Source: CAYURH01 sp964447105
Lineage (GTDB): Bacteria > Patescibacteriota > Saccharimonadia > Saccharimonadales > EFPC-124
DNA: 64,000 nucleotides
Assembly (NCBI GenBank): GCA_964447105.1
Contig: CAYURH010000002.1
Location: 1-64,000 of the forward strand
Reading direction: 5' to 3'
The notes under the pieces are model-generated. The model was not told the DNA's origin. It was given only the letters and a program-made list of their open reading frames with translations, and did not search any database. This document shows, in pieces, positions 33,953 through 42,776 of the stretch; the stretch's first letter is position 1; every line of letters starts with the position of its first letter. Both the position numbers and the translations under genes were made by a program.

Positions 33953-35071
33953 ATGGCATTAAGTAAGAATAAGCACGATCCAATGAAGATTATACTATGC
34001 TGCAGGGAATGGGGGGGTAGTACCGGTAGATATGCGCGTACATTGGTAAATTACTTGCAAGATTTAGACAATACAAATGAATACGTCGTGCTTCTTTCGC
34101 CTGACGATTATGACACGTGGTTACCGCAAAATAAAAACTTCACAAAAATGCTTTGCCCTTATAAAGACTATTCTTTTAGCGAACAAACTGGTCTAAAAAA
34201 AATGCTAGATGCCATGAAACCCGATTTGGTGCACTTTACAATGACTCAACAACCAATCTTCTTTCAGGGTAAAACTGTGACCACTATGCACGATCTAACA
34301 ATATTGAGGTTTGACAACCCATCAAAAAATAAAATAATATACACCTTTAAGAAGATAATCTACAGATTCGTTTGTTATGCAGTGGCAAAAAAATCAGTTC
34401 GCATTATTACACCTACATCTTATGTTAAGACCGATATCGCTACGTGCACAGGAGTAAAAGAATCAAAAATTAAGGTCATTTCTGAGGGAGCAAGTTTTAT
34501 TAGCAACCCGGCACGCAGCATTGACGACCTACGAAATAAAAATTTTATCATGTATGTCGGTAGGCCAAATCCGCACAAAAACCTTGAAAATCTAATTCGG
34601 GCTTTCGCCGTTATAGTTAAGACTTATCCCAACCTACATCTTGTACTTGCGGGTAGCAAGGATCAATTGTATGAAAGGCTTGAAAAAAAGTACGAGCATG
34701 TCGTACCAAACATCTACTTTACTGGTTATATATCAGACAGTAGACTTCGTTGGCTTTATGAAAACTGTGAAGCATACATATTCCCATCCCTTAGCGAAGG
34801 ATTTGGCCTGCCCGGCCTCGAAGCCATGAGTCATGGTGCGCCGGTGATTAGTAGCTCGGCAACATGCCTGCCAGAAGTCTACGGCGATGCAGCTATATAC
34901 TTTGACCCCCACGACACCGATGACATAAGCAACAAAATTATTACCGTGTTGTCGAACCAGAAATTACGAAACCTTTTGGTTAAGCGAGGAAAGAAGAGAG
35001 CCAAAATGTACTCCTGGAAGCATATGGCTATAGAAACATTAAGCGTATATAAATCAGCGCTAGAAAGATAA
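33953..35071 (+). CDS. Glycosyltransferase family 4 (GT-B fold)
   Basis: 372 residues. The N-terminal Rossmann half begins MKIILCCREWGGSTGRYAR, which could be the true start 10 codons into the frame. The C-terminal GT4 half has YVGRPNPHKNLENLIRAF and the donor motif SLSEGFGLPGLEAMSHGAPV (EX7E). It transfers a nucleotide-activated sugar in surface glycan synthesis. Codon usage is clearly more A/T-rich than asnB before it, as in the next two genes, marking a transferred or divergent block. Confidence 0.88.
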   Translation: MALSKNKHDPMKIILCCREWGGSTGRYARTLVNYLQDLDNTNEYVVLLSPDDYDTWLPQNKNFTKMLCPYKDYSFSEQTGLKKMLDAMKPDLVHFTMTQQPIFFQGKTVTTMHDLTILRFDNPSKNKIIYTFKKIIYRFVCYAVAKKSVRIITPTSYVKTDIATCTGVKESKIKVISEGASFISNPARSIDDLRNKNFIMYVGRPNPHKNLENLIRAFAVIVKTYPNLHLVLAGSKDQLYERLEKKYEHVVPNIYFTGYISDSRLRWLYENCEAYIFPSLSEGFGLPGLEAMSHGAPVISSSATCLPEVYGDAAIYFDPHDTDDISNKIITVLSNQKLRNLLVKRGKKRAKMYSWKHMAIETLSVYKSALER

Positions 35072-35083
35072 TCCAACACAAAA

Positions 35084-35782
35084 ATGAAGAAAGCGCTAGT
35101 AACGGGAGGCTCCCGGGGTATAGGATTACAAATAGTCAGGAGGCTTTTGGCCAGAGGTTGCGCTGTCGTTGTACTTGCTCGTAGCAACCAGACAATCCCC
35201 AAAGACATTCTTGAAAAAGTTGAGTTCGTTAGTTTTGATTTGAACCAAGTGTCTGATATCGGCGAGGTCGTAGACAATATTGGTAACGTCGACATTTTAA
35301 TCAATAATGCGGCCATTTTAAACTCATTACCGTTTGATGAATATGATCCTCTGCTGCGCGATAGATTGATTAATATTAACATCGCAGCACCTGTAGAGCT
35401 GATTACAACCTATTCTAAGTTCATGATCAAAAATGGTGGTGGCCGCATAATCAACATTTCATCTATCGCTGGGATTATTGGACAATCTGATATTTGGTAT
35501 GCGATCTCCAAAGCAGCTATAATCAATGCCACTAAATCATTCTCAAAACTAATCGGACCGCATGGTATTACGATAAACGCAATCGCACCCGGGCCCGTCG
35601 CAACAGAAATGTTCTCGTTAATACCTCCTGATCGGCAGAAAAAAGTACTAGACAGAACCATCTCGGGTACCCCAGCTAGCATCAATGACATAGCACGTGT
35701 CGTAGAATGGCTGTCATTGGACGCCCCAAGTCACTTGAACGGCATTTGTATAGACATGACTAATGGGGCGACGCTAAGATAA
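35084..35782 (+). CDS. Short-chain dehydrogenase/reductase
   Basis: 232-residue Rossmann oxidoreductase. NAD(P) site TGGSRGIGLQI at residues 7-17, NNAAIL near 75, catalytic Ser in NISSIAGIIG and YxxxK in WYAISKAA, and the PG motif region AIAPGPVATEM. The arginine in SRGIG favours NADP(H). It may modify a sugar or lipid, given its place between a glycosyltransferase and a sugar nucleotidyltransferase. A/T-rich; 12 nt after the GT4 stop. Confidence 0.9.
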   Translation: MKKALVTGGSRGIGLQIVRRLLARGCAVVVLARSNQTIPKDILEKVEFVSFDLNQVSDIGEVVDNIGNVDILINNAAILNSLPFDEYDPLLRDRLININIAAPVELITTYSKFMIKNGGGRIINISSIAGIIGQSDIWYAISKAAIINATKSFSKLIGPHGITINAIAPGPVATEMFSLIPPDRQKKVLDRTISGTPASINDIARVVEWLSLDAPSHLNGICIDMTNGATLR

Positions 35783-35784
35783 CT

Positions 35785-36501
35785 ATGAATGCAATAATTC
35801 TTGTTGGTGGGGAAGGGGTTAGGTTGCGACCGTATACCGAAAATACTCCTAAGCCGATGCTAAAAGTTGGGGGCAAGCCAATTATTCATTGGCTCGTCCA
35901 ACAACTTGATAAGGCCGGAGTAAACGAAATAGTTTTAATGGAAAACTACTTGTCACACATCATTAAAGAATATTTTGATTCCTCGGTAGACATACACGCG
36001 AACATCATACATCTCACCGATAAACACTCCCATAGAGGCACCTCGGACCTTATTAAGGATGCATCAAAGTCACTAAGCCATCATGGCGAGGATATCATCA
36101 TTATGGCCGGGGACACTCTGATAGATATGGATTATAGTGACTTTACAAACTACCACACAGATGGTGGGGCGCTTATAACAATCGCTGCTAGGCGCGAAAA
36201 ACTGCCTCATGGAATATTTGAATGTAACGACGACAATAAAGTAATTCACGTTCGCGAGAAGCCATCGGTGATAATACCGACGGCTACTATGATAATCAAT
36301 AGTAGTGTCGTCAAGAACGTAGACAAAAATGGCGACTTTTTCTTTAACATAGTGCCTTATATTGAATCATCGGGCGCAATCTTTGAAGTCGACGCAGAGC
36401 GGGTCATCCACATATCTGAACGACGGGACGATTTATTACTAGCAAATGAGCGTTGGCTGAAGATTCGGCAGCAAGAACACTTCAAGAGGAAGCTACAATA
36501 A
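35785..36501 (+). CDS. Sugar-1-phosphate nucleotidyltransferase
   Basis: 238 residues of the NTP_transferase family. The signature is MNAIILVGGEGVRLRPYTEN followed by TPKPMLKVGGKPII, with the metal/sugar-binding AGDTLIDMD near residue 110 and the lysine of VREKPSV near 155. It makes an NDP-sugar (GDP-mannose, dTDP-glucose or similar; not resolved). The stop of the upstream SDR is 2 nt away, so the two are coupled. Its 3' end overlaps the convergent amine oxidase gene by 9 nt. Confidence 0.88.
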   Translation: MNAIILVGGEGVRLRPYTENTPKPMLKVGGKPIIHWLVQQLDKAGVNEIVLMENYLSHIIKEYFDSSVDIHANIIHLTDKHSHRGTSDLIKDASKSLSHHGEDIIIMAGDTLIDMDYSDFTNYHTDGGALITIAARREKLPHGIFECNDDNKVIHVREKPSVIIPTATMIINSSVVKNVDKNGDFFFNIVPYIESSGAIFEVDAERVIHISERRDDLLLANERWLKIRQQEHFKRKLQ

Positions 36502-37743
36502 GCTAGCAGCTACTTGCTCGGCCGCGCGCCGACCGCTTTCGATAGCGCCATGCACTGTAGCGTAATTACCACTCGTCACAGTAGCCTCGCCGGCAAAAAA
36601 CAGGTTGCCCAGGGGGCGAGCAAACACAGCGCGCTCCTCATTGCTCACGCCTACCGGGTGATTACTATAGGCGCCACGAATATATGGGTTGGTATCCCAA
36701 CGTACCAGTAGTTGGTTTTTCAACTCTGATGAAATATCACGACCAATAATAGTACCGAGGTCACGCAGTGTTTTATGCAGCAGTGTCGTGTCATCCATAG
36801 CCACGATGGCGTCATGACGTGAGCCGCCCGCATAGCCCACCAACACTTTAGGGTTACTCGCGCTTTGCCACCAGCAGCTGACCGTTTGTAGTGATTCGTT
36901 TTCGCCATCAGACACATGGAACAGATGCTCAACGAGCGAACCAGTGTGGAATTCTAGCAAATACTTTACCACGCGGCCCATGCCAATGCGATTGATGGCC
37001 TGCGTCACATCGCGCGGCAGGGCAGGCACAAACCGCACGCCGTGGTGTTGCAACACGCCGATCGACACCGTGACGACCACTCGTTTGGCGCGCAATACGT
37101 CACCATTTTGGAGCGTCACTTTGGCCTGTGCCTCGCTGGTGTCTATGGCCTCCACCACAGCCGACGTGCGGATGGCCGCACCGCTGGCCAAAAAATCCAC
37201 CAACTGTCGATATCCGTGGGTGATGACATAATTCCCGCCATTGTGCTCAGTGAGTCGGCACATAGCGGTGTAGGCACCGCTATCCAATGATTCGGCGTCG
37301 CCAGCTTCATAGTCACCGGCGCTGAATTTGAGCAGTTTTACTACGTCGTCGGTAGCGTCGCCTCGTAGTTCATCGATGAGCGCTGCAATTGACACGCCGG
37401 GGCGACCATTGGCCTCGACACGCTCTTTTAATGACGCGTACTGTTCATGTTCGGCCGCACTAATTTGATGACCATCTTTTTGCACCAGTTTCCAAAACCC
37501 GCCACGCGGCTCAGCCACAATGGTGGCCTGGCGCAGATAATCCCATGTGACTATGTTTTTACCATGCACAAATTCGGCACCCAATTCCACAGGGTCGCCA
37601 AACTGCGTGCCGGTCTTTACGCGACCACCCACGTAATCTTGCGCTTCGACAATCAGGACACTGGTAAAGCCTTTTTGAGCTAATTCGTGCGCAGCGGTAA
37701 GTCCGGCCATGCCAGCGCCGACAATGATTACGTCGTATGTCAC
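36493..37743 (-). CDS. Flavin-containing amine oxidase
   Basis: 416 residues. FAD-binding Rossmann motif VIIVGAGMAGLTAAHEL at the N-terminus, then EAQDYVGGRVKT, the GG-motif of monoamine oxidase-type enzymes, and a C-terminal FFAGEATVTSGNYATVHGA that completes the FAD site. It oxidises an amine (polyamine, amino acid or tyramine class; unknown). It overlaps the upstream DUF1697 gene by 4 nt and so shares its leaderless promoter. Confidence 0.88.
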   Translation of the reverse strand: MTYDVIIVGAGMAGLTAAHELAQKGFTSVLIVEAQDYVGGRVKTGTQFGDPVELGAEFVHGKNIVTWDYLRQATIVAEPRGGFWKLVQKDGHQISAAEHEQYASLKERVEANGRPGVSIAALIDELRGDATDDVVKLLKFSAGDYEAGDAESLDSGAYTAMCRLTEHNGGNYVITHGYRQLVDFLASGAAIRTSAVVEAIDTSEAQAKVTLQNGDVLRAKRVVVTVSIGVLQHHGVRFVPALPRDVTQAINRIGMGRVVKYLLEFHTGSLVEHLFHVSDGENESLQTVSCWWQSASNPKVLVGYAGGSRHDAIVAMDDTTLLHKTLRDLGTIIGRDISSELKNQLLVRWDTNPYIRGAYSNHPVGVSNEERAVFARPLGNLFFAGEATVTSGNYATVHGAIESGRRAAEQVAASLL

Positions 37744-38291
37744 GCTTTGTCTACCTCTTGCATAATGGCGTAGATTTTTTGCACAGTACGCACTATGCGG
37801 ATGGTTATTTGTTTATATGTTGGCGTGCCAGCAATTTTGCTCAAATTACTTTTGCCAATGTTGCTTGTTTCGGACGACCAAAACAAAACACCGGGGCGGT
37901 AATGCACTTCGTCTACGGCGGCTCTGGGCGCAAACTGAGCAACAATAGTAGGCGTATCAATTTCGTGGCGCAAAAAGATCACATTGCATCTCAGCGTGTT
38001 AGCCCCGGCCCAACTTGCGGGCAGGTGAGCAATAAGATCGTGCATTTCGGGCAAGCTGCGCACCACCACAGAAATAGTATACGAAAATGTAGTGTGCAGC
38101 GCTTTTTCGATAATCGCTTCAATATCGCGCGCGTTGGCGTGGGCGGTTTTAAAAATCACATTGCCGCTATTTATATATGTGCGCACATGCTCGAAGCCAA
38201 GTGCTTCAAAACATGTTTTCAACTCAGCCATACTCACCGGCGTATTACCGCCCACATTAATCCCGCGCAGCAGTGCAACGTATGTTTGCAT
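37740..38291 (-). CDS. DUF1697 family protein
   Basis: 183 residues starting MQTYVALLRGINVGGNTPVS, followed by MAELKTCFEALGFEHVRTYI and NSGNVIF, the hallmark of DUF1697. The biochemical role of the family is unknown. TATTAT lies 6 nt before the ATG on the minus strand. The amine oxidase gene follows with a 4-nt overlap. Confidence 0.9.
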   Translation of the reverse strand: MQTYVALLRGINVGGNTPVSMAELKTCFEALGFEHVRTYINSGNVIFKTAHANARDIEAIIEKALHTTFSYTISVVVRSLPEMHDLIAHLPASWAGANTLRCNVIFLRHEIDTPTIVAQFAPRAAVDEVHYRPGVLFWSSETSNIGKSNLSKIAGTPTYKQITIRIVRTVQKIYAIMQEVDKA

Positions 38292-38297
38292 GCATTT

Positions 38298-38303
38298 ATA
38301 ATA
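38298..38303 (-). promoter_or_regulatory. -10 of the DUF1697-amine oxidase operon (leaderless)
   Basis: TATTAT on the minus strand, 6 nt before the ATG at 38291; it lies within the U-tract region of the upstream terminator. Confidence 0.5.
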
Positions 38304-38342
38304 TCAAAATAAAAAGGGCGCGATTCTGATGAACCAACGCCC
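38304..38342 (-). terminator. Intrinsic terminator on the minus strand
   Basis: GGGCG and CGCCC (38338-38342 and 38316-38320) enclose 17 nt and are followed on the minus strand by TTTTTATTTT. It ends the transcript coming from the MNT gene or candidate RNA. Confidence 0.65.
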
Positions 38343-38560
38343 GTGTTTGTCCAAGCCGTGTCGCCACGCCTGGCACGGGGTCGTGCGGGTGGTGCGGTAC
38401 AGATGGGAGCAAGCGAAAGCTGGAAACAATTCCAGCGACCGGCGCAAAGGCCGGTAAGCAACCAGGGTGATACATTTTCTCATCTTCCATCTTGTAGCTA
38501 GCGCTAAGCGCCTGGCAACTTCAGTTTACTTTCCCAACCTCCTTTCTCACATCACCAAAC
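38304..38560 (-). ncRNA. Possible structured RNA or 3' UTR downstream of the MNT gene
   Basis: A 277-nt gap without a convincing gene. On the minus strand GGTGAT (38549-38554) can pair with ATCACC (38467-38472), and hairpins ACCGGC/GCCGGT and GCTGGAA/TTCCAGC (about 38414-38456), CCGTG/CACGG, and a final terminator follow. GAAAGGAGG near 38540 has no start codon at proper distance; a 64-codon ORF from 38490 lacks a ribosome site. No RNase P, tmRNA or riboswitch core was recognised. Confidence 0.35.
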
Positions 38561-38568
38561 GTTGCCGT

Positions 38569-39087
38569 TTAGCGCAGAGAACGCCAGTCTCGATACACAA
38601 CCTCCAGGCCGTTCAAGTTGTTGCTTGTCTTGACCGAAATAGCATCGGCCACGACGTGCTTCACAAACTCGGGGTCACTGTGCGGAAGGTCAGCCTGCAC
38701 TGCATCGGCATCCTTGCGCCAGTAATTCGGCATCAGGTGAATGTCGATAGAACGACCGAAGTAGTACGCCAGAGTGCCAAACCATGCCACCTCTTCGGAG
38801 GACAGTTTGAGCGCTTTGGTCGCAGCTTCGAATCGCTCGGACTGCAGGTTGTAGTAAACATCGCCGCCGTTCTGGAGCAGGAGCGACCACACCGTACTGA
38901 TGTACGCTGCGTACGCCTTGGGCCCAACAACCAGAACAACATCCAGATCGTTCCCGTTACCCTCGCGGGCGACGGAACCGAACACAGCTACCTCTTGTAC
39001 CGCCTTCCAGTTCACCATGGCGGTGAGCAGGGGAGCGGCCTTCTCGGCGACACTTTCGGTGCGCAGAGCGAGAGCGGTAGTAGACAT
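38569..39087 (-). CDS. Minimal nucleotidyltransferase (MNT) domain protein, GC-rich gene
   Basis: 172 residues of the DNA polymerase beta-like nucleotidyltransferase fold. The signature VAVFGSVAREGNGNDLDVVLVV (here split: VAVFGSVAREG then NDLDVVLVV) contains GS and the DxD catalytic pair, with a later SIDIHLM providing the third Asp. MNT proteins often act as antitoxins that AMPylate HEPN toxins, but no HEPN gene is adjacent. It has a leadered transcript from a perfect sigma70 promoter and GC-rich codons. Divergent from the unknown gene at 39313. Confidence 0.82.
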   Translation of the reverse strand: MSTTALALRTESVAEKAAPLLTAMVNWKAVQEVAVFGSVAREGNGNDLDVVLVVGPKAYAAYISTVWSLLLQNGGDVYYNLQSERFEAATKALKLSSEEVAWFGTLAYYFGRSIDIHLMPNYWRKDADAVQADLPHSDPEFVKHVVADAISVKTSNNLNGLEVVYRDWRSLR

Positions 39088-39139
39088 GATGTATCCCTTC
39101 AGGGTTCGCCACCAAGGCGGTCCTCGGTGGATTGGTTTA

Positions 39140-39168
39140 ATTATATCATTATATAAACGCTATGTCAA
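39140..39168 (-). promoter_or_regulatory. Perfect consensus sigma70 promoter of the MNT gene
   Basis: On the minus strand TTGACA (39163-39168), 17 nt, TATAAT (39140-39145): both hexamers and spacer are exact consensus. Half of a palindromic divergent promoter. Confidence 0.9.
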
Positions 39169-39180
39169 GTATTTAAATAG

Positions 39181-39209
39181 TTGACATGTTAGCATAGTTA
39201 TTATAGAAT
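39181..39209 (+). promoter_or_regulatory. Near-consensus sigma70 promoter of the gene at 39313
   Basis: TTGACA (39181-39186), 17 nt, TAGAAT (39204-39209). The -35 boxes of this and the minus-strand promoter are the ends of a 24-bp inverted repeat (39163-39186) with one mismatched pair. Confidence 0.85.
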
Positions 39210-39312
39210 ATACATTACTATCTACCGGCACCTGGCCGGGGGTGTGCGAGGCACCGCCTCATTTAACATAGGACCGACAACTGGGGCGGCTGCCCCGGAA
39301 GGAGAGTGCTCA

Positions 39313-40386
39313 ATGACTTTCGTTGGCGCTCCGAACAACCAGTCCGATCGTAACTTCGTCATGCATGAGCTCGTGCCCCTCCTTCTGGAGGCCGCGGCGC
39401 CGTACATGGCTAACGCCGACACCGCCTTGCTCACGCGAGTGCGATCGAGCGAGTTTGTGTTCGTAGGAGCCGACGCCCGCTTCAAGAGCTTCCAGCCCTG
39501 GGCTGAGTGGCTCACGGAGCGAGCGCGGGCCTACCAGCCCGAGCTCAACGTTCACGGCTACGATGTGGCCTGGGCGCCGCTTGCCAGCGCCACCGAGCAG
39601 TTCGGCCACTGGCTGCAAACGCTCATGTTCGACCTGGGGTTGGGCTATGAGCCCGACCGCTACTCCGAGGCACTGCACACGCTGCGGCGCGCCGCAGCCG
39701 ACGAAGGAACGTCGCTGCTGGTCGTGGCATTTCTGAGCGCCCTGAGGGGTACCGACGAAATGCCCGGCATCATGGCAGCGATGCACGCCTACGCCGACAG
39801 CCTGGGCGTCCCCGACTGGCGCGTGGCAGTACCACCGACGACCGATCACTTCCACCAGCGGCGCTTCATGGCGACGTTGACGGGCAGTGGCGGTGCCGGC
39901 ACGGTGGTGTTCGTATACGCGACCGGTACCAGCGCATCACGCTTGGTCTGGCGGGTTTATGCCGACGAGAGTGGGCGTGAATACCTGGGGCAGTTGGCAT
40001 CGAAAGCCTGCGAAGGCTGGCGTGCCGAAAGCAACCCCGAAAGGACGCTCGGCGCCCTCCACGCGGTGCCCGACGACCTGATCGGCACCACGACCGCAGG
40101 TCAGCAGCAGCCCCGAGTCACCAACGTGCGCGACATCACGACGCCGTGCGACGCGGCATCCTACCGGACGCTGCTGAGCTGCGTGCGTTCATTCGTGGGT
40201 TCGAAGTACGCCGACGGACACCTGGAGACCGGCGAGGCCTGGAACCAGGCTGTCGTCATGCCCCAGCGCATGACCGGCATCCACGTCACCCGAACCGACC
40301 TGCACCGCGCCCTGCGCGAAGTCGGGTGGGTTCAGGACTCGACGAGCGGCATGTGGTACTACAGCGAACCCAAGTACACGCCATAG
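39313..40386 (+). CDS. Hypothetical protein, GC-rich gene
   Basis: 357 residues, soluble, no signal peptide. A central helix-strand region (VWRVYADESGREYLGQLAS) and a C-terminal domain containing WNQAVVMPQRMTGIHVTRTD and VGWVQDSTSGMWYYSEPKY are visible. No family was recognised. AAGGAGAG lies 6 nt before the ATG at MTFVGAP; an in-frame upstream start precedes the ribosome site and is rejected. Third positions are strongly G/C. It is divergent from the MNT gene, sharing the palindromic promoter, so co-regulation is expected. Confidence 0.7.
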   Translation: MTFVGAPNNQSDRNFVMHELVPLLLEAAAPYMANADTALLTRVRSSEFVFVGADARFKSFQPWAEWLTERARAYQPELNVHGYDVAWAPLASATEQFGHWLQTLMFDLGLGYEPDRYSEALHTLRRAAADEGTSLLVVAFLSALRGTDEMPGIMAAMHAYADSLGVPDWRVAVPPTTDHFHQRRFMATLTGSGGAGTVVFVYATGTSASRLVWRVYADESGREYLGQLASKACEGWRAESNPERTLGALHAVPDDLIGTTTAGQQQPRVTNVRDITTPCDAASYRTLLSCVRSFVGSKYADGHLETGEAWNQAVVMPQRMTGIHVTRTDLHRALREVGWVQDSTSGMWYYSEPKYTP

Positions 40387-40387
40387 T

Positions 40388-40432
40388 ACAAAAGCAGTAC
40401 CCTCACCAGAAATGGTTGGGGGTGCTGCCTCA
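40388..40432 (+). terminator. Imperfect stem-loop after the gene at 39313
   Basis: GCAGTACCCTCACC pairs with GGTTGGGGGTGCTGC with wobble and a one-base bulge. No T-run follows, so it may be a weak terminator. Confidence 0.4.
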
Positions 40433-40492
40433 ACCCGAACTCTTACATAGTGAGGTTTCAGGTTGAGCCTAAACACACGGCGATTTATATAT

Positions 40493-41455
40493 CTACAATC
40501 TGATCAATTCTTCAAGCCACGGCACCGGCTGATTTACCCGCTGCCACCACAAATCTTCCCAGATGTAATGCACGGCGAGCTGCTGGTACGGCGCGTACAG
40601 CGCAAACCGTTTTTTAAGTTCTTCCACCGAGACGGGGGTGTCGGGGTCACGATCAAAAAACAATTTAGAATAAATTTTCTGTTCCCACGGTGAAATATGA
40701 TCAAAAAAATCATAGCGATGAAAGATATCAAAAAGCAGATACCACACTGTCGCCGGGCCCACGCCGTAGATCGCCAGCAACGCGTCTTTTTGCTCCACCA
40801 TGTCATGCACGCGCAGCGCCTGTTCGTCGACGCCGGTTGCAGCAAAATATTCATCTAACCGCTTGATAGTTTTGGCGCGGTAGCCCAGTTTGATCGCCCG
40901 TAAATCTTCTTCGGACACGTTTTGCAACGCGCCTGGCTGCCAAAAGCACCACAACGTTTTACCGTCAAATTCCACTTGTGTGCCGCAACGCTCAAATAGC
41001 GCCTGCAGCATCTGCACCGACCGTTTGACTGTAGTGTTTTGCAACATCACCCCAATAATCAGATAGTCATATAGTGACCCGGCATGGCCTGGCCGCATAC
41101 CGCGCCAGCGGGTGATGATGGGGCCGAGCAAATCGTCGTACGCAAATTTCTGATAAAAATCAGTCAAATCCAAATCCATGTTGTAGCGATAACGAATCTC
41201 TGCCTCAAGCGCATCGATGTCCTTGACCGGCTGATTAGCATAAATCATCACCGTAACACTCGGTTTGTCTACTGTGCCGGCAGACGCAAATTTTAGCCCC
41301 AAACACTGCCCGCGCCATTGCCATGTCTGCCAACGCACGCCCGGCTGCCATTCGTTATCTTGCGACGCAAAATGGTCGGGTTTGTGAAACGTAGCATCAA
41401 ACGCAAACGGTGCACGCGGGGTGAGTGTGAGGCTGGAAACTTGAGCAAGTGTCAT
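40493..41455 (-). CDS. HhH-GPD DNA glycosylase (AlkA/OGG-like)
   Basis: 320 residues. The N-terminal domain is followed by an alpha-helical glycosylase core with the helix-hairpin-helix AIYGVGPATVWYLLF and a conserved acidic region FFDHISPWEQKIYSKLFF just after it, where the catalytic Asp is expected. It removes damaged (alkylated or oxidised) bases. SLYDYLIIGVMLQNTTV matches the substrate-pocket helix (LIxxxLxQqt) of the superfamily. GGAG lies 8 nt before the ATG. Exact substrate unknown. Confidence 0.82.
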   Translation of the reverse strand: MTLAQVSSLTLTPRAPFAFDATFHKPDHFASQDNEWQPGVRWQTWQWRGQCLGLKFASAGTVDKPSVTVMIYANQPVKDIDALEAEIRYRYNMDLDLTDFYQKFAYDDLLGPIITRWRGMRPGHAGSLYDYLIIGVMLQNTTVKRSVQMLQALFERCGTQVEFDGKTLWCFWQPGALQNVSEEDLRAIKLGYRAKTIKRLDEYFAATGVDEQALRVHDMVEQKDALLAIYGVGPATVWYLLFDIFHRYDFFDHISPWEQKIYSKLFFDRDPDTPVSVEELKKRFALYAPYQQLAVHYIWEDLWWQRVNQPVPWLEELIRL

Positions 41456-41583
41456 CTGAACTCCGGTTTGTTCTATATGATAATTTTAGCAAGATTTTCT
41501 ACCTCGCACACACACAAACTGCGTTTGACAATGCTCTCGCGCCGCAGCAAAATGAAGGTAATTGCTTATGTTCAGCTTAAAAC

Positions 41584-42705
41584 ATGACGAAAGCTAAGAT
41601 TAAAGAATTCTTTTCAAACAACAGACAGCGCAATAATCTGATTATCGCCGCTGGCTTTGCCGTATTGCTGGTGGGCGTACTGATGTTCGCCACACTCACT
41701 ATGGCTGGCGGTTTTTTTGCGGCGACCGAACCAGAAAACGGCACACGCACAGGCAACGCGCAGTTAGTGGCAGACGGCAGCGCATCAGGCGGATCGGCCG
41801 TCCAGTTTACGGCGCCTGCAGCACCACCGCCCCCGCCGTCAAACGGTTGCGCGAGCAACGTCAGCGGATCATCGCCAGCATGCACGCTGCTGCCGCCCGC
41901 ACCATTGCCAGCGGGCAAGCACTGGAACGTCAGTTTTTCCGAAGAATTTAATGGCAGTGACTACGACCACAGCAAACTTACACCATGTTTCGACTGGAAT
42001 TATGGCGGTTGCACCAGCTCATTCAACCAAGGACGCGAGCATTACGATCCGTCGCAAGTAGTAGTAGGTAGTGGCACCGCCAAACTAATTGCCGCGCCGT
42101 TGTCGCCAGCATATGCATCAACTGCATGCCAGACCAACTCATGCACGTACAAAGCCGGTCTACTTTCGACAGCACGACCAAACGCCGGCAACGGATCGGA
42201 TTATACATATAAGTTTACCTATGGTTATATAGAATCTAGTTTTAAATTTCCAGCTACACAAGGATTCTTTACCGCATTTTGGATGCTACCGGCGAACCCA
42301 AGCTACGACTATGGCACCGAGATCGACATCCTAGAAGTACTGGGCAACGACCCCAAAAGCATGTTTATGCACTACCACTACGGGACAGATCGCACCACAT
42401 CATATTCTCCCAACAATGACTCGCTACTATACAACGGTGCTTGCGCCGTCAAAGACTACTCGCAAAACTTTGTACGCATGGGTGTAGACTGGCAGCCCGA
42501 CCACATCGCCTGGTATATCGACGGTGTGAAGTGCGGCCAGTTTAGCAACGCCAGCCAGATAGAATCCGGCCCTATGCAGCTTATCCTGCACATGATGGTG
42601 GACAACAACTGGCAGCGATCCTGGGGTGTTGGCCTGAAAGAATCCGACGCCAACCTGACTCGTCAACTCGAAGTTGATTACATCCGTGTATATCAACTGC
42701 AGTAA
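41584..42705 (+). CDS. Surface-anchored GH16 glycosidase with shared N-terminal module
   Basis: 373 residues. Cytoplasmic basic N-terminus, one membrane helix at about 20-42, then the shared module GFFAATEPENGT ... ASGGSAVQFTAP followed by polyproline (to about residue 85). The catalytic domain is GH16: EIDILEVLG supplies the two catalytic Glu and the assisting Asp (ExDxxE), and it runs to the C-terminus VDYIRVYQLQ, a typical GH16 ending. GH16 enzymes cleave beta-1,3(4)-glucans, agars or chitin-glucan. Likely tethered to the cell and acting outside. The start is the ATG at the basic tail. Confidence 0.9.
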   Translation: MTKAKIKEFFSNNRQRNNLIIAAGFAVLLVGVLMFATLTMAGGFFAATEPENGTRTGNAQLVADGSASGGSAVQFTAPAAPPPPPSNGCASNVSGSSPACTLLPPAPLPAGKHWNVSFSEEFNGSDYDHSKLTPCFDWNYGGCTSSFNQGREHYDPSQVVVGSGTAKLIAAPLSPAYASTACQTNSCTYKAGLLSTARPNAGNGSDYTYKFTYGYIESSFKFPATQGFFTAFWMLPANPSYDYGTEIDILEVLGNDPKSMFMHYHYGTDRTTSYSPNNDSLLYNGACAVKDYSQNFVRMGVDWQPDHIAWYIDGVKCGQFSNASQIESGPMQLILHMMVDNNWQRSWGVGLKESDANLTRQLEVDYIRVYQLQ

Positions 42706-42740
42706 GGTTTAGCATCTGCCACTAACCAGCGCCTCGCCAA

Positions 42741-42776
42741 GGCCAACTGCGCCGGCACACCCCGACGCAGTTGGCC
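42741..42776. terminator. 11-bp inverted repeat after the GH16 gene
   Basis: GGCCAACTGCG and CGCAGTTGGCC are perfect arms around 14 nt. CCGCCCCAATCTTATTT follows, a weak U-tract; probable terminator. Confidence 0.55.

Noticed and set aside
37737..38312. Plus-strand ORF opposite DUF1697
   Set aside because: The minus strand encodes a clear DUF1697 protein with a -10 element; the plus frame has no family features.
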